A DNA stretch of 64,000 nt, from the NCBI GenBank assembly GCA_003987775.1, contig RXJD01000050.1, positions 1 to 64,000 of the forward strand, written 5' to 3'. The notes beneath the pieces were generated by a model that did not search any database, had not been told where the DNA came from, and saw only the letters and a list, made by a program, of their open reading frames with translations. Made by a program: the position numbers and the translations under genes. Every line of letters begins with the position of its first letter. The first letter of the stretch is position 1. Origin of the DNA: Mycobacterium sp. Its GTDB lineage: Bacteria > Actinomycetota > Actinomycetes > Mycobacteriales > Mycobacteriaceae. Shown here piece by piece: positions 48,705-59,199 of the stretch.

Positions 48705-49595
48705 ATGCAAGTACCTGGGCCCTTCGAATACGAACGCGCGACGAGCGTCGACCACGCCATCGGACTGCTGGACCGGCTGGGGGAGGAGGCGCGGGTGGTC
48801 GCCGGCGGGCACAGCCTGCTGCCGATGATGAAGCTGCGCATCGCCAACCCCGAATACCTGATCGACATCAACGACCTGGCGCCCGAGCTGGGCTACGTGA
48901 TCACCGATCCGACGCTGGTCCGGGTCGGCGCGATGACCCGCCACCGGGAGATCCTGGAATCGGACACCCTGGCCGCGGTGTGCCCGATCTTCCGCGACGC
49001 GGAGCGGGTGATCGCCGACCCGGTGGTGCGTAACCGGGGCACTCTCGGCGGTTCGTTGTGCCAGGCGGACCCGGCCGAAGACCTGTCCACGGTGTGCGAA
49101 GTGCTCGACGCGGTGTGCCTGGTGCGGGGACCTTCGGGGGAGCGCGAGATCGCGATCGACGACTTCCTGATCGGCCCGTACGAGACCGCGGTCGCCCCGA
49201 ACGAGATACTCATCGAAACACGAATCCCGTTGCGGCACCGAACCTCCAGTGCATACGCCAAGGTGGAAAGACGGGTCGGTGACTGGGCGGTGACAGCCGC
49301 CGGATCGGCCGTCACGCTGGACGGCGACGAGATCGCCGCCGCCCGGGTGGGGCTGACCGCGGTGAATCCGGATCGGGCCGCGCTCGCCGAATTGTCCGCG
49401 GCACTGGTGGGCCGGCCGGCCACCGAGGAGACGTTCGCCGAAGCCGGCCGGCTGGCCGGGCAGGCCTGCGAACCGGTGACCGACGTCCGCGGCACCGCCG
49501 ACTACAAACGGCACCTGGCCGGCGAACTGACCATCCGAACCCTGCGCAGCGCCGTGCAGCGCGTGCGCAATCAGCCCGAACCCGAAGGGAATTAA
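48705..49595 (+). CDS. coxM: CO dehydrogenase medium (FAD) subunit
   Basis: The 296-residue subunit passes electrons from the iron-sulfur subunit to FAD and then the quinone pool. FAD motifs [10 protein letters not shown] (33-42) and TLGGSL (about 113-118) are present. ATG 48705 gives the family N-terminus; the longer upstream frame overlaps the XdhC gene in another frame. It is the first structural gene of coxM-coxS-coxL, the gene order of form I CO dehydrogenases. It corresponds to Rv0375c. Confidence 0.93.
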   Translation: MQVPGPFEYERATSVDHAIGLLDRLGEEARVVAGGHSLLPMMKLRIANPEYLIDINDLAPELGYVITDPTLVRVGAMTRHREILESDTLAAVCPIFRDAERVIADPVVRNRGTLGGSLCQADPAEDLSTVCEVLDAVCLVRGPSGEREIAIDDFLIGPYETAVAPNEILIETRIPLRHRTSSAYAKVERRVGDWAVTAAGSAVTLDGDEIAAARVGLTAVNPDRAALAELSAALVGRPATEETFAEAGRLAGQACEPVTDVRGTADYKRHLAGELTIRTLRSAVQRVRNQPEPEGN

Positions 49596-49600
49596 TCACC

Positions 49601-50083
49601 ATGCAGGTGAATATGACCGTCAACGGCGAACCGGTCAGCGCCGACGTCGAACCCCGCATGCTGCTGGTGCACTTCCTGCGGGACCAGCTGCGCCTCACCG
49701 GAACTCACTGGGGCTGCGACACGAGCAACTGCGGAACCTGCGTGGTCGACGTCGACGGCGTGCCCGTCAAGTCCTGCACCATGCTGGCCGTCATGGCGTC
49801 CGGCCACAGCGTGCGCACCGTAGAAGGGCTGGCAGCTCCGGACGGCACCCTGGACCCCGTGCAGGAAGGGTTCATGCGCTGTCACGGACTCCAATGCGGT
49901 TTCTGCACACCGGGAATGATGATCACCGCCCGCGCGCTGCTGGACCGCAACCCCGATCCCGACGAGGAGACGATCCGGGAAGCGATCTCCGGGCAGATCT
50001 GCCGCTGTACCGGATACACGACGATCGTGCGGTCCATTCAATGGGCCGCGCAGCACTCCACGACCGAGGCGACGACATCATGA
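49601..50083 (+). CDS. coxS: CO dehydrogenase small (2Fe-2S) subunit
   Basis: The 160-residue subunit carries two [2Fe-2S] clusters. The plant-ferredoxin-type ligands are Cys39, Cys44, Cys47 and Cys59; the second cluster has Cys99, Cys102, Cys134 and Cys136 (CGFCTPGM and CRCTGY). It starts 5 bases after coxM and its stop overlaps the coxL start (ATGA). All eight ligands are present, so it should be functional. Confidence 0.96.
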   Translation: MQVNMTVNGEPVSADVEPRMLLVHFLRDQLRLTGTHWGCDTSNCGTCVVDVDGVPVKSCTMLAVMASGHSVRTVEGLAAPDGTLDPVQEGFMRCHGLQCGFCTPGMMITARALLDRNPDPDEETIREAISGQICRCTGYTTIVRSIQWAAQHSTTEATTS

Positions 50084-52488
50084 CGACTTTCAAAGAGGGG
50101 GCGTCCCTTCCTCCATCCCCCGAAGACACCGCGGACAACGACCAGAAGCCCTGCGGCTACGGGCGGATGCTCCGCAAGGAAGACCCGCGGTTCATCCGGG
50201 GCCGCGGCCGCTACGTCGACGACGTCGTACTGCCCGGGATGCTGCACCTGGCGATCCTGCGGTCGCCGTTCGCGCACGCGAACATCGTCAGCATCGATGT
50301 GACTGCGGCGCAGGCACATCCGAAGGTCAAAGCGGTGGTGACCGGCGCCGACCTGGCGGCCAAGGGCCTGGCCTGGATGCCGACGCTGTCCAACGACGTC
50401 CAAGCCGTGCTGGCGACCGACAAGGTGCGCTTCCAGGGTCAGGAGGTGGCGTTCGTCGTCGCCGAGGACCGTTACTCGGCGCGCGACGCGCTGGAACTGA
50501 TCGACGTCGAGTACGACCCGGTGGACCCCGTCGTAGACGTCCGTAAGGCGCTTGACCCGTCGGCTCCGGTGATCCGCACCGACCTCGAGGGCAAGACCGA
50601 CAACCACTGCTTCGACTGGGAGACCGGTGATGCTGCCGCCACCGAAGCCGCGTTCGCCAAGGCCGACGTGGTGGTCACGCAGGAGATCGTCTATCCGCGG
50701 GTGCACCCGGCGCCGATGGAAACCTGCGGCGCCGTAGCCGATCTGGACCCGGTGACCGGGAAGCTGACGCTGTGGACCACCAGCCAGGCGCCGCACGCGC
50801 ACCGCACGCTGTATGCGTTGGTCGCGGGTCTGCCCGAACACAAGATCCAGGTCATCTCGCCCGACATCGGCGGCGGTTTCGGCAACAAGGTGCCGATCTA
50901 CCCGGGGTATGTGTGCGCGATCGTCGCCTCGCTGGTGCTGGGCAAGCCGGTGAAGTGGATGGAAGACCGCAGTGAGAACCTGACGTCGACCGGGTTCGCC
51001 CGCGACTACATCATGGTCGGCGAGATCGCGGCCACGGGCGACGGCAAGATCCTGGCGATCCGCACCAATGTGCTGGCCGACCACGGCGCGTTCAACGGCA
51101 CCGCGGCGCCGGTGAAGTACCCGGCCGGCTTTTTCGGGGTGTTCACCGGCAGCTACGACCTGGAGGCCGCGTACTGCCACATGACCGCGGTGTACACCAA
51201 CAAGGCGCCCGGCGGGGTGGCTTACGCCTGCTCGTTCCGCATCACCGAGGCGGTGTATCTGGTGGAGCGGCTGGTGGACTGCCTGGCCTTTGACCTGAAG
51301 ATGGACCCGGCCGAACTGCGGCTGCGAAACCTGCTGCGGCCGAGCCAGTTCCCATACACCAGCAAGACCGGCTGGGTGTACGACTCCGGTGACTACGAAA
51401 CCACCATGCGCAAGGCCATGGACATGATCGGCTACGACGCACTGCGCGCCGAGCAAGCCGAGAAGCGCCAGCGCGGCGAGCTGATGGGCATCGGCATGTC
51501 CTTCTTCACCGAGGCGGTGGGCGCCGGCCCGCGCAAGGACATGGACATCCTCGGTCTGGGCATGGCCGACGGGTGCGAGTTGCGCGTGCACCCGACCGGC
51601 AAAGCGGTGGTGCGCCTTTCGGTGCAGACCCAGGGCCAGGGGCATGAGACGACGTTCGCCCAGATCGTCGCCGAGGAACTCGGCATCCCGCCCGAGGACA
51701 TCGACGTGGTGCACGGCGACACCGATCAGACCCCGTTCGGCCTGGGCACCTACGGCAGCCGGTCGACCCCGGTGTCGGGGGCGGCGGCCGCGCTGGTGGC
51801 GCGCAAGGTCCGCGACAAGGCGAAGATCATCGCGTCGGGCATGCTGGAAGTCTCGGTGGCCGACTTGGAATGGGAGAAGGGCACATTCCACGTCAAGGGC
51901 GACCCGGCCGCGGCGGTGACCATCCAGGACATCGCGATGCGCGCGCACGGCGCCGGCGATCTGCCCGAGGGTATCGAGGGTGGCCTGGACGCGCAGATCT
52001 GCTACAACCCGTCGAACTTGACGTATCCGTACGGCGCGTATTTCTGCGTGGTGGACGTCGATCCGGGCACCGCCGTGGTGAAGGTGCGGCGCTTCCTGGC
52101 CGTCGACGACTGCGGCACCCGGATCAACCCGATGATCATCGAGGGTCAGGTGCACGGCGGCATCGTGGACGGCATCGGGATGGCGCTGATGGAGATGATC
52201 GCCTTCGACGAAGACGGCAACTGCCTGGGCGGTTCGCTGATGGACTACCTGATCCCGACCGCGCAGGAGGTGCCGCACCTGGAAACCGGGTTCACCGTCA
52301 CTCCGTCGCCGCACCACCCGATCGGCGCCAAGGGCATCGGTGAATCGGCCACCGTGGGCTCGCCGCCGGCCGTGGTCAACGCGGTGGTGGATGCGTTGGC
52401 ACCGTTCGGGGTTCGGCATGCCGACATGCCGCTGACGCCGTCGCGGGTGTGGGAGGCCATGCAGGGCCGGGCCAGGCCGCCGATCTGA
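50080..52488 (+). CDS. coxL: CO dehydrogenase large (molybdopterin) subunit, form I
   Basis: The 802-residue subunit carries the Mo-Cu-molybdopterin site that oxidises CO to CO2. The active-site loop reads AYACSFR (381-387), matching the AYXCSFR signature of form I CO dehydrogenase, in which the Cys binds copper; form II proteins have AYRGAGR. The late [11 protein letters not shown] carries the catalytic Glu. ATG 50080 overlaps the coxS stop. It corresponds to Rv0373c. The signature makes genuine atmospheric or endogenous CO oxidation likely, not just a xanthine-oxidase relative. Confidence 0.96.
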   Translation: MTTFKEGASLPPSPEDTADNDQKPCGYGRMLRKEDPRFIRGRGRYVDDVVLPGMLHLAILRSPFAHANIVSIDVTAAQAHPKVKAVVTGADLAAKGLAWMPTLSNDVQAVLATDKVRFQGQEVAFVVAEDRYSARDALELIDVEYDPVDPVVDVRKALDPSAPVIRTDLEGKTDNHCFDWETGDAAATEAAFAKADVVVTQEIVYPRVHPAPMETCGAVADLDPVTGKLTLWTTSQAPHAHRTLYALVAGLPEHKIQVISPDIGGGFGNKVPIYPGYVCAIVASLVLGKPVKWMEDRSENLTSTGFARDYIMVGEIAATGDGKILAIRTNVLADHGAFNGTAAPVKYPAGFFGVFTGSYDLEAAYCHMTAVYTNKAPGGVAYACSFRITEAVYLVERLVDCLAFDLKMDPAELRLRNLLRPSQFPYTSKTGWVYDSGDYETTMRKAMDMIGYDALRAEQAEKRQRGELMGIGMSFFTEAVGAGPRKDMDILGLGMADGCELRVHPTGKAVVRLSVQTQGQGHETTFAQIVAEELGIPPEDIDVVHGDTDQTPFGLGTYGSRSTPVSGAAAALVARKVRDKAKIIASGMLEVSVADLEWEKGTFHVKGDPAAAVTIQDIAMRAHGAGDLPEGIEGGLDAQICYNPSNLTYPYGAYFCVVDVDPGTAVVKVRRFLAVDDCGTRINPMIIEGQVHGGIVDGIGMALMEMIAFDEDGNCLGGSLMDYLIPTAQEVPHLETGFTVTPSPHHPIGAKGIGESATVGSPPAVVNAVVDALAPFGVRHADMPLTPSRVWEAMQGRARPPI

Positions 52489-52496
52489 CCCGCGCG

Positions 52497-53366
52497 ATGA
52501 GAATCAGCGAACGAGCGCAGCAATTGCGCGATGCACGAACACCGTTCGTGCACGCGACGGTGGTGCGTGCCGAGCAGCCCACCTCCGCACGCGCGGGCGA
52601 CGAGGCAATCCTGTTGCCGGACGGCACCATTGAGGGATTCGTTGGCGGTCAGTGCGCGCAGAACTCGGTCCGCAAGGCCGCGCTGGGCGTGCTGCAGGCC
52701 GGCGAGAGTGTGCTGCTGCGGGTGCTGCCCGACGGCGACGTGCACTTCCCCGAGGCGCCCGGGGCCTGCGTGGTGGTCAACCCGTGCCTGTCCGGCGGCT
52801 CGCTGGAGATCTTTCTGACGCCGCAATTGCCCGCGCCGCTGATCCGCATCTACGGGGAGACCCCCATCGCCGACGCGCTGATCACGGTGTGCGGGGTGCT
52901 CGGCTACGACGCGTGCCGGGACGCCGACCTGGCCGACGCCAGCGCCGTGGTGATCGCCAGCCACGGCGGCCCGGAAGCCGAGATCATCCGCGCCGCAGTC
53001 GATCACGGCGTCGGCTACATCGGCTTGGTGGCCAGCAAGGTGCGCGGTGCCTCGATACTGAGCACCCTGGACCTCACCGACGACGAACTGTCCCGTATTC
53101 ACACCCCGGTCGGGGTTGCGATCGGAGCCAAGACGCCACCGGAGATCGCCGTGGCGATCGCCGCGGAACTCATCGCCGCGCTGCGCGGCGGCACGCTCAC
53201 CCGCGCGGTGCGCACCGACTCCGCGCCGAGTACGGCCGTCGACCCGGTGTGCGGCATGACCGTGAGTACCGGCCCGGACACCCCACACCTGCTGGTGGCC
53301 GGCGCCGACTACTGGTTCTGCTGCTCGGGCTGCCGCACCGCCTTCGCCGAGCGGCAGGGCTCATGA
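52497..53366 (+). CDS. XdhC-type protein fused to a YHS metal-binding domain
   Basis: The 289-residue protein has an XdhC/CoxI-like N-terminal region (GFVGGQCAQNSVRKAALG) and a Rossmann-like core. A C-terminal YHS domain (about residues 245-285) carries DPVCGMTV and YWFCCSGCRTAF, whose Cys residues suit metal binding, possibly copper or a cluster. Since the CO dehydrogenase site needs Mo and Cu, a metal delivery role is plausible. It starts 8 bases after coxL and overlaps the next gene by 4 bases. It corresponds to Rv0372c. Confidence 0.83.
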   Translation: MRISERAQQLRDARTPFVHATVVRAEQPTSARAGDEAILLPDGTIEGFVGGQCAQNSVRKAALGVLQAGESVLLRVLPDGDVHFPEAPGACVVVNPCLSGGSLEIFLTPQLPAPLIRIYGETPIADALITVCGVLGYDACRDADLADASAVVIASHGGPEAEIIRAAVDHGVGYIGLVASKVRGASILSTLDLTDDELSRIHTPVGVAIGAKTPPEIAVAIAAELIAALRGGTLTRAVRTDSAPSTAVDPVCGMTVSTGPDTPHLLVAGADYWFCCSGCRTAFAERQGS

Positions 53367-53947
53367 GCGTGCCGTTCGTCACCGGTGTGGTGCTGGCCGC
53401 GGGCGCCTCCCGCCGCCTCGGCCGGCCCAAACAGGTTCTGCCCTTTGGAGGTACGACTCTGCTGGGCGCGACGCTTGATGTCGCGCGGACCGCCGGCTTC
53501 GATCAGTTGATCATCACCCTGGGCGGCGCCGCGCACCTGGTTCGCGACAAGGTCACACTGGACGGGCTCGACGTCGTCACCGTCGACGACTTCGGCACCG
53601 GATGCTCGGCATCGCTGCGGGTGGCTCTGGGCCTGGTGGATCCGCGGTCGGGCGGCATCGTGCTGATGCTCGGCGACCAGCCCGGGGTCGACCCGGCCGA
53701 CATGCGGCGGATCAGCGCCGTGGGCGGCGATATCGTGGTCTGCCGCTACACCGACGGGATCGGACACCCGTTCTGGTTCAGCCGCAACGTGTTCGGCGAC
53801 CTCTCGCGGCTGCACGGCGACAAGGGGGTGTGGAAGCTGATCGAGTCAGGCCGTTACCCGGTGGGCCACCTGCAGGTCGACCGGCCCGTCCCACTCGATG
53901 TGGACACCTGGGAGGACTATCAGCGACTGTTGGCGACCGCGCCATGA
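53363..53947 (+). CDS. MobA/MocA-like nucleotidyltransferase
   Basis: The 194-residue protein has the signature VLAAGASRRLGRPKQVLPFGG and the metal-binding VLMLGDQPGVD. MocA-type enzymes transfer CMP to molybdopterin, and form I CO dehydrogenase uses the cytosine dinucleotide form, so this is probably the dedicated cytidylyltransferase. ATG overlaps the previous stop (ATGA) and the stop overlaps the next ATG. It corresponds to Rv0371c. Confidence 0.87.
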   Translation: MSVPFVTGVVLAAGASRRLGRPKQVLPFGGTTLLGATLDVARTAGFDQLIITLGGAAHLVRDKVTLDGLDVVTVDDFGTGCSASLRVALGLVDPRSGGIVLMLGDQPGVDPADMRRISAVGGDIVVCRYTDGIGHPFWFSRNVFGDLSRLHGDKGVWKLIESGRYPVGHLQVDRPVPLDVDTWEDYQRLLATAP

Positions 53948-54813
53948 CGTTTGCCGGCCCCGACGACGTCGTCCGCCGATTCGACGCACACGACTACCTC
54001 CTGGACACCGGGACCGCGTCGGCCATTTACCTGGCCGCACAGCTCGGCAGGCCACTGCTGCTGGAAGGCGAACCCGGCGTCGGTAAAACCACCGCCGCCA
54101 AAACGCTTGCGGCGGTGCTCGATACGCCCTTGATCCGGCTGCAGTGCTACGAGGGCCTGACCGCCGGCGAGGCGCTCTACGACTGGAATTACCAGCGACA
54201 ACTGTTGTCCATCCGGCTGGCCGAGGCCAGCGGCGCCGCGATGACCGAAGGCGAGTTGTACACCGAGGCATACCTGGTCGACCGCCCGATACTGCAATGC
54301 GTGCGCCACCGCGGACCGACGTCACCGGTGCTGCTGATCGACGAAATCGATCGCGCCGACGACGAATTCGAGGCACTGCTGCTGGAGTTTCTGGGTGAGG
54401 CCGCGGTCACCGTCCCCGAGTTGGGCACGTTCGCCGCCGAGCGTCCGCCGATCGTCGTCCTCACCTCCAACCGCAGCCGTGACCTGCACGACGCGCTACG
54501 GCGCCGGTGCCTGTACCACTGGATCGACTACCCCGAACCGGCACGGGCCGCCGCGATCGTGCGCCGCACGGTACCGGGGGCGACCGCGCCGCTGATCGAG
54601 CGTGCCACCCAATTCATCGGCGCCGCACGAGCACTCGATCTGGACAAGCCGCCCGGGATCGCCGAGACCATCGACTGGGTCGCCGCCCTGGTCGCGCTCG
54701 GGGTCTCCGATCTGGTCGGCGAGTCCGCGGCGATCAGCTTGGGCGCATTGGCCAAGACGCCCGACGACCGCACTGCGATCCGCGATGCATTGGTGGAATA
54801 CAGCCGAACATGA
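53944..54813 (+). CDS. coxD: MoxR-family AAA+ ATPase (CoxD-like)
   Basis: The 289-residue AAA+ ATPase has Walker A GEPGVGKT (about 42-49), Walker B VLLIDEIDRAD (about 130-140) and sensor VVLTSNRSRDLHDALRRRC. MoxR ATPases with a VWA partner remodel metalloenzymes; CoxD in Oligotropha drives copper/sulfur assembly at the CO dehydrogenase site. Its VWA partner coxE is two genes downstream. It corresponds to Rv0370c. Confidence 0.9.
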   Translation: MTFAGPDDVVRRFDAHDYLLDTGTASAIYLAAQLGRPLLLEGEPGVGKTTAAKTLAAVLDTPLIRLQCYEGLTAGEALYDWNYQRQLLSIRLAEASGAAMTEGELYTEAYLVDRPILQCVRHRGPTSPVLLIDEIDRADDEFEALLLEFLGEAAVTVPELGTFAAERPPIVVLTSNRSRDLHDALRRRCLYHWIDYPEPARAAAIVRRTVPGATAPLIERATQFIGAARALDLDKPPGIAETIDWVAALVALGVSDLVGESAAISLGALAKTPDDRTAIRDALVEYSRT

Positions 54814-54826
54814 AAGGACTCTCACG

Positions 54827-55489
54827 ATGAAGATCGCCAACCAGTTCAGCGTCAGCGCGCCCATCGAAGAAGCCTGGGACGTGCTCTGCGATCTGGAACG
54901 GGTGATCCCGCTGATGCCGGGGGCGCAACTGGTCGGCCACGAGGGCGAGGACTACCTGGGCAAGGTCAAGGTCAAGGTAGGGCCGGTCACCAGCGAATTC
55001 ACCGGCAAGGTGCATTTCATCGAGCAGGACCGCGCGCAACATCGCGCGATCTTCGACGCCAAGGGCAAAGAAGCACGCGGAACCGGCAACGCGGCGGCCA
55101 CCGTCACCGCGCAACTGCAGGCCGCGGGCGAGCGCACCAACGTGACCGTCGATACCGACCTCAAGATCGTCGGCAAGCTGGCGCAGTTCGGCAGCGGCAT
55201 GCTGCAGCAGGTGTCGGAGAAGTTGTTGGGACAGTTCGTGGAATCCCTGGAAGCCGAGCTGGCGGCACAGGGCGGCGCCGAGGTCCCGGCTGTGCCCAGC
55301 GGCGAAGAAGCGATTCCGGCCTGGCCGGCCAATCCCGTGCCGGGGACCCGGCAGGCGCCCGAGCCCGAGCCCATCGATCTGCTCGAACTGGCCGGCGGAG
55401 ACCAACTCAAGAAGTACGGCGCGGTAGCGGCCGCGGTGCTGGCGGTGCTGGCCCTGATCTGGCTGCTGCGGCGGCGCAACCGCGAGTGA
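54827..55489 (+). CDS. coxG: CoxG, SRPBCC-domain membrane-anchored protein
   Basis: The 220-residue protein starts with the CoxG SRPBCC fold at residues 1-150 (MKIANQFSVSAPIEEAWDVL). A Pro/Ala-rich linker follows, then a single C-terminal TM helix (AVAAAVLAVLALIWLL) ending RRRNRE, so the domain faces the cytosol and is tail-anchored. CoxG helps attach CO dehydrogenase to the membrane or supply quinone. It starts 13 bases after coxD. It corresponds to Rv0369c, and the stop overlaps coxE by 4 bases (GTGA). Confidence 0.88.
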   Translation: MKIANQFSVSAPIEEAWDVLCDLERVIPLMPGAQLVGHEGEDYLGKVKVKVGPVTSEFTGKVHFIEQDRAQHRAIFDAKGKEARGTGNAAATVTAQLQAAGERTNVTVDTDLKIVGKLAQFGSGMLQQVSEKLLGQFVESLEAELAAQGGAEVPAVPSGEEAIPAWPANPVPGTRQAPEPEPIDLLELAGGDQLKKYGAVAAAVLAVLALIWLLRRRNRE

Positions 55490-56700
55490 GCGCCCCGGCG
55501 CTGCTGCGCGGTGTCGACCTGGCGGCGTTCGCGGCCGCACTGGTGGCACGGCTGCGCAGCGCGGGCGTGTCGGTATCGGCCAGTGGCCAAACGACTTTCG
55601 TGCAGGCGCTGCAGCACCTGGCGCCCCATGACCGGTCGTCGCTGTATTGGGCCGCGCGGCTGAGCCTGGTCGACCGGATGGACGATCTGGTCGCCTTCGA
55701 CGCTGTGTTCGCGGCCGTTTTCGGCTCCGGCGCGCCCGATCGGCGGGACAGCCCGTCGTTGCCGCTGCCAGGACCACGCACCCCGGCGGCCGGGGTCGTG
55801 CACCGCGGTGGCAGCCGGTCCGGCGCCGTGAACCAGACGCTGCCCTGGGCCGGCGGCACCGCCGGCCAATCCGGCGATGGCGAGTCCGGGATCCGATTGC
55901 CCGAGTTCGTGCCCAGCCGCATCGCCGCACTCACCGACGAGCCGTTCGACCGGTTCGATCCCGACGATCTGCGGCTGCTCGGCGCGTGGCTTCGGGAATC
56001 GTTGCCGCACTGGCCCACCCGACGCAGCCTGCGATCCCGGCCCAGCTCCCACGGCCGCCGGATCGACCTGCGGGCGACCATCAACGCGTCGCGCGCGACC
56101 GGCTGGGAAACCATCAACCTCGCCAGAACCCGTCCGCGCCGCCGGCCGCGCCGGGTGGTGCTGGTATGCGACGTGAGCCGGTCGATGCAGCCCTTCGCGA
56201 CGGTCTACCTGCATCTGATGCGGGCGGTGATGATGCGCCAGACGGCGATCCGGCCCGAGGTGTTCGCGTTCTCGACGTCGTTGACCCGTCTCACCTCGGT
56301 GCTGTCACACCGCTCCGCCGAAGCGGCGCTGGACCGTGCAAATGCCCGGGTGGCCGACCGCTACGGCGGCACGTTCATCGGCCGCAGCATCAACGCCCTG
56401 CTGACCACGGCCGGCCACGGCAACGCACTGCGCGGCGCCGTCGTGATCATCGCTTCCGACGGCTGGGACAGCGATCCGCCGGAGGTGCTCGAGCACGCAC
56501 TGACCCGGCTGCGCCGCCGTGCCCACCGGTTGATATGGCTCAATCCCCGCGCTGCGCAACCTGATTACCGACCGCTGACCGGTTCGATGGCCGCGGCGCT
56601 GCCCTTCTGCGATGTGTTTCTGCCGGGAAACACGCTGACCGCGCTGCACGAAGTTCTGGCGATGCTCACCCAGCCAGTCGCTCGTCCGGGGCGCTGGTGA
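55486..56700 (+). CDS. coxE: CoxE, VWA-domain protein
   Basis: The 404-residue protein has a C-terminal von Willebrand A domain with the MIDAS motif DVSRS in VVLVCDVSRSMQPF and a late ASDGWDS segment. The N-terminal half is helical and Arg-rich. It partners the MoxR ATPase CoxD in maturation of CO dehydrogenase. The GTG start overlaps coxG by 4 bases. It is the last gene of the cox cluster and runs 35 bases into the convergent permease gene. It corresponds to Rv0368c. Confidence 0.9.
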   Translation: MSAPALLRGVDLAAFAAALVARLRSAGVSVSASGQTTFVQALQHLAPHDRSSLYWAARLSLVDRMDDLVAFDAVFAAVFGSGAPDRRDSPSLPLPGPRTPAAGVVHRGGSRSGAVNQTLPWAGGTAGQSGDGESGIRLPEFVPSRIAALTDEPFDRFDPDDLRLLGAWLRESLPHWPTRRSLRSRPSSHGRRIDLRATINASRATGWETINLARTRPRRRPRRVVLVCDVSRSMQPFATVYLHLMRAVMMRQTAIRPEVFAFSTSLTRLTSVLSHRSAEAALDRANARVADRYGGTFIGRSINALLTTAGHGNALRGAVVIIASDGWDSDPPEVLEHALTRLRRRAHRLIWLNPRAAQPDYRPLTGSMAAALPFCDVFLPGNTLTALHEVLAMLTQPVARPGRW

Positions 56701-58039
56701 TCACCCGGTGCCGGCTGTAGAAGGCGAAATACAGCAGAAAGCCACCGAAGACCGCCAGGCAACACAGCGCCGCCACGCCGTCGACCAGAAACGTGGACAC
56801 CAGCGCCAGCGCGGCGACCAGCAGGGCGAAACCGGTGGTGGCTCTGCCGCCGGGAGTCCGGTACGGACGGTCGAGTTCGGGTGCCCGGCTGCGTAAGACG
56901 ATGTGGCTCACCATGATCAGCACGTAGCTCAGGGTGGCGCCGAAGACGGCCATGTTGAGCAGCAGATCGCCCTTGCCCGTCAGCGACAACGCGAACCCGA
57001 TCGCGCCGGGAACGACCAGCGCCAGGGTGGGGGCCTTCCGCGCGTTGGTGATCGACAGTGCCGTCGGCAGGTAGCCCGCCCGGGACAGCGCGAACAGTTG
57101 CCGCGAGTACGCGTAGATGATCGAGAAGAAGCTGGCGATCAGGCCGGCCAGTCCGATGTAGTTGACCGCCTTGGCTGCCCCCGCTGACCCCAGCGCCGCC
57201 ACCAGCGGGTTACCCGACGTCGACATCGCCTGTGCGCCGCCGGAACCCGTGGTCAGCAGCAGCACCAGCACGCAGGTCACCAGCAGCACCGCGAACGCCG
57301 CGGTGATGCCGCGCGGCACGTTGCGGGCCGGGTGCGCCGTCTCTTCGGCGGCCAGTGGCACTCCCTCGATCGCCAGGAAGAACCAGATGGCGAACGGCAG
57401 TGCCGACCACACCCCGAGGTAGCCGTGCGGCAGGAAGGACGATGCGCCGACCGCGTGCGTGGGCGTGATCTCGGTCAGATTCGCCAGTCTGAAGCGACCG
57501 GCGGCGGCGACGGCGAAGATCGCGATGCCCGCCAGCGCGACGGCGGTGATGGCGAACATCGCCTTCAGCGCTTCGCCTACACCGGCCAGGTGGATTCCGA
57601 TGAACAGGGCGTAGATCGCCAGGTAGACATACCAGCCGTCGCGGATGCCGAACAGTCCCAGCGACTCCACGTACGCGCCGATGAACGTGGCGATGGCCGC
57701 GGGCGCGATCGAGTACTCGAGCAACACGGCGGTACCGGTCGCGAACCCGCCCCACGGACCGAGTGCCCGCCGCGCGAATGTGTACCCGCCACCGGCCGTC
57801 GGCAGGGCCGAGGACAGCTCGGCCATTCCCAGCACCAGGGCCAGGTACATGGCGGCGACCACCGCGGTAGCGATCACCAGCCCGCCGAACCCGCCGCGCG
57901 CCAGCCCGAAGTTCCAGCCCGAATAGTCGCCGGACACCACGTAACTGACGCCCAGTCCGGCAAGCAGCAACCACCCGGCCGTACCGGTCCGCAGCTGTCT
58001 CTTCTCCAGGTAGTCCGGCGACTGTGCGTGCCCGTCCAA
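56666..58039 (-). CDS. Ethanolamine-type amino-acid permease
   Basis: The 457-residue, about twelve-TM APC-family transporter has the long N-terminal GDYSGWNFGLARGGFGG, ALPTAGGGYTFARRALGPWGG and FFLAIEGVPLAAEETAHPARNVPRG, close to ethanolamine permeases (Eat/TIGR00908). No ethanolamine ammonia-lyase genes are next to it, so an amine or amino-acid substrate remains open. The start is a TTG at 58039 with GGGAGG about 6 bases upstream. Only 44 bases separate it from the divergent GH76 gene. Its 3' end overlaps coxE by 35 bases. Confidence 0.82.
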   Translation of the reverse strand: MDGHAQSPDYLEKRQLRTGTAGWLLLAGLGVSYVVSGDYSGWNFGLARGGFGGLVIATAVVAAMYLALVLGMAELSSALPTAGGGYTFARRALGPWGGFATGTAVLLEYSIAPAAIATFIGAYVESLGLFGIRDGWYVYLAIYALFIGIHLAGVGEALKAMFAITAVALAGIAIFAVAAAGRFRLANLTEITPTHAVGASSFLPHGYLGVWSALPFAIWFFLAIEGVPLAAEETAHPARNVPRGITAAFAVLLVTCVLVLLLTTGSGGAQAMSTSGNPLVAALGSAGAAKAVNYIGLAGLIASFFSIIYAYSRQLFALSRAGYLPTALSITNARKAPTLALVVPGAIGFALSLTGKGDLLLNMAVFGATLSYVLIMVSHIVLRSRAPELDRPYRTPGGRATTGFALLVAALALVSTFLVDGVAALCCLAVFGGFLLYFAFYSRHRVITSAPDERLAG

Positions 58040-58083
58040 GGTGCCCTCCCGTCACCGCAAACCGTAGGGCAGGATCGGCAGGT

Positions 58084-59199
58084 ATGGATCAGGTATGGGC
58101 GAACCGGGCCGCCACTTCCGAAACCGCCGTCACGCAACGGAACCTGCGACGGCTGTGGGGCCTGCCCGGCACCCAGTTGGGTGTGGTGGCCTGGCCCTCG
58201 GACCGCAAGGACCGGATGTTCGGCACCTGGCATTACTGGTGGCAGGCGCACCTGCTGGACTGCCTGATCGACGCCGAACTGCGCGACCCGCAGCCGGAGC
58301 GTCGCACCCGCATCAGCCGGCAGATCCGCTCGCACCGGCTGCGCAACACCCTGCGCTGGACCAACAGCTACTACGACGACATGGCGTGGCTGGCGCTGGC
58401 CCTGGAGCGCGCCGGACGTCTGGTCGGCGTCGAGCGCAGCCGCGCCCTGCACACCCTGGCCAAGCAGTTCGTCGACGCGTGGGTGCCCGAGGACGGCGGT
58501 GGCATCCCCTGGCGCAAGCAGGATCAGTTCTTCAACGCCCCCGGCAACGGCCCGGCGGGGATCTTCCTGGCCCGCTTCGAGGGGCACCTGCGGCGCGCCC
58601 AGCAGATGGCCGACTGGATCGACGAAACCCTGATCGACCCGGAGACCCACCTGGTGCTGGACGGCATCAAGGACGGCTCGCTGGTGCGGGCGCAGTACAC
58701 CTACTGCCAGGGTGTGGTGCTCGGGCTGGAGGTCGAGCTGGCCAAGCGCACCCATGACGACCGGCACCGGCCCCGCGTGCACCGGCTGGTGGCCGCGGTC
58801 AAGGAGCACATGGCGCCCCGGGGTGTGCTCAAGAGCGCCGGAGGTGGCGACGGCGGCCTGTTCGGCGGCATCACCGCCCGTTACCTGGCCCTGGTCGCCA
58901 CCGACCTGCCCGGCGACTCCGCCGAGGACAAGGCCGCCCGCGAGACCGCACGCGACATCGTGCTGTCGTCGGCGAAGTCGGCGTGGGACTACCGCCAGAC
59001 GGTGGACGGCCTACCGGTGTTCGGCGCCTTCTGGGACCGCGACGCCGAGATACCGACGGCCGGCGGTCAGCAGGCGCAGTTCGTCGAGGGCGCGGTGAAC
59101 GGTTCGTCGATACCGGAGCGGGACCTGTCGGTGCAGCTGGGCGGCTGGATGCTGATGGAGGCCGCGCACAACGTCGCGATGGTCAAGTCAGTCGGATAG
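58084..59199 (+). CDS. Glycoside hydrolase family 76-like protein (Rv0365c-like)
   Basis: The 371-residue alpha/alpha-barrel protein has the GH76 catalytic Asp pair in YYDDMAWL and many aromatic residues near it (WHYWWQAHLLD, YTYCQG). GH76 enzymes are endo-alpha-1,6-mannanases. No signal peptide is present, so any mannan or lipomannan substrate would be met in the cytosol. M. tuberculosis Rv0365c is the counterpart. The stop overlaps the convergent DedA gene by 12 bases. Catalytic identity is inferred from the motif. Confidence 0.83.
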   Translation: MDQVWANRAATSETAVTQRNLRRLWGLPGTQLGVVAWPSDRKDRMFGTWHYWWQAHLLDCLIDAELRDPQPERRTRISRQIRSHRLRNTLRWTNSYYDDMAWLALALERAGRLVGVERSRALHTLAKQFVDAWVPEDGGGIPWRKQDQFFNAPGNGPAGIFLARFEGHLRRAQQMADWIDETLIDPETHLVLDGIKDGSLVRAQYTYCQGVVLGLEVELAKRTHDDRHRPRVHRLVAAVKEHMAPRGVLKSAGGGDGGLFGGITARYLALVATDLPGDSAEDKAARETARDIVLSSAKSAWDYRQTVDGLPVFGAFWDRDAEIPTAGGQQAQFVEGAVNGSSIPERDLSVQLGGWMLMEAAHNVAMVKSVG

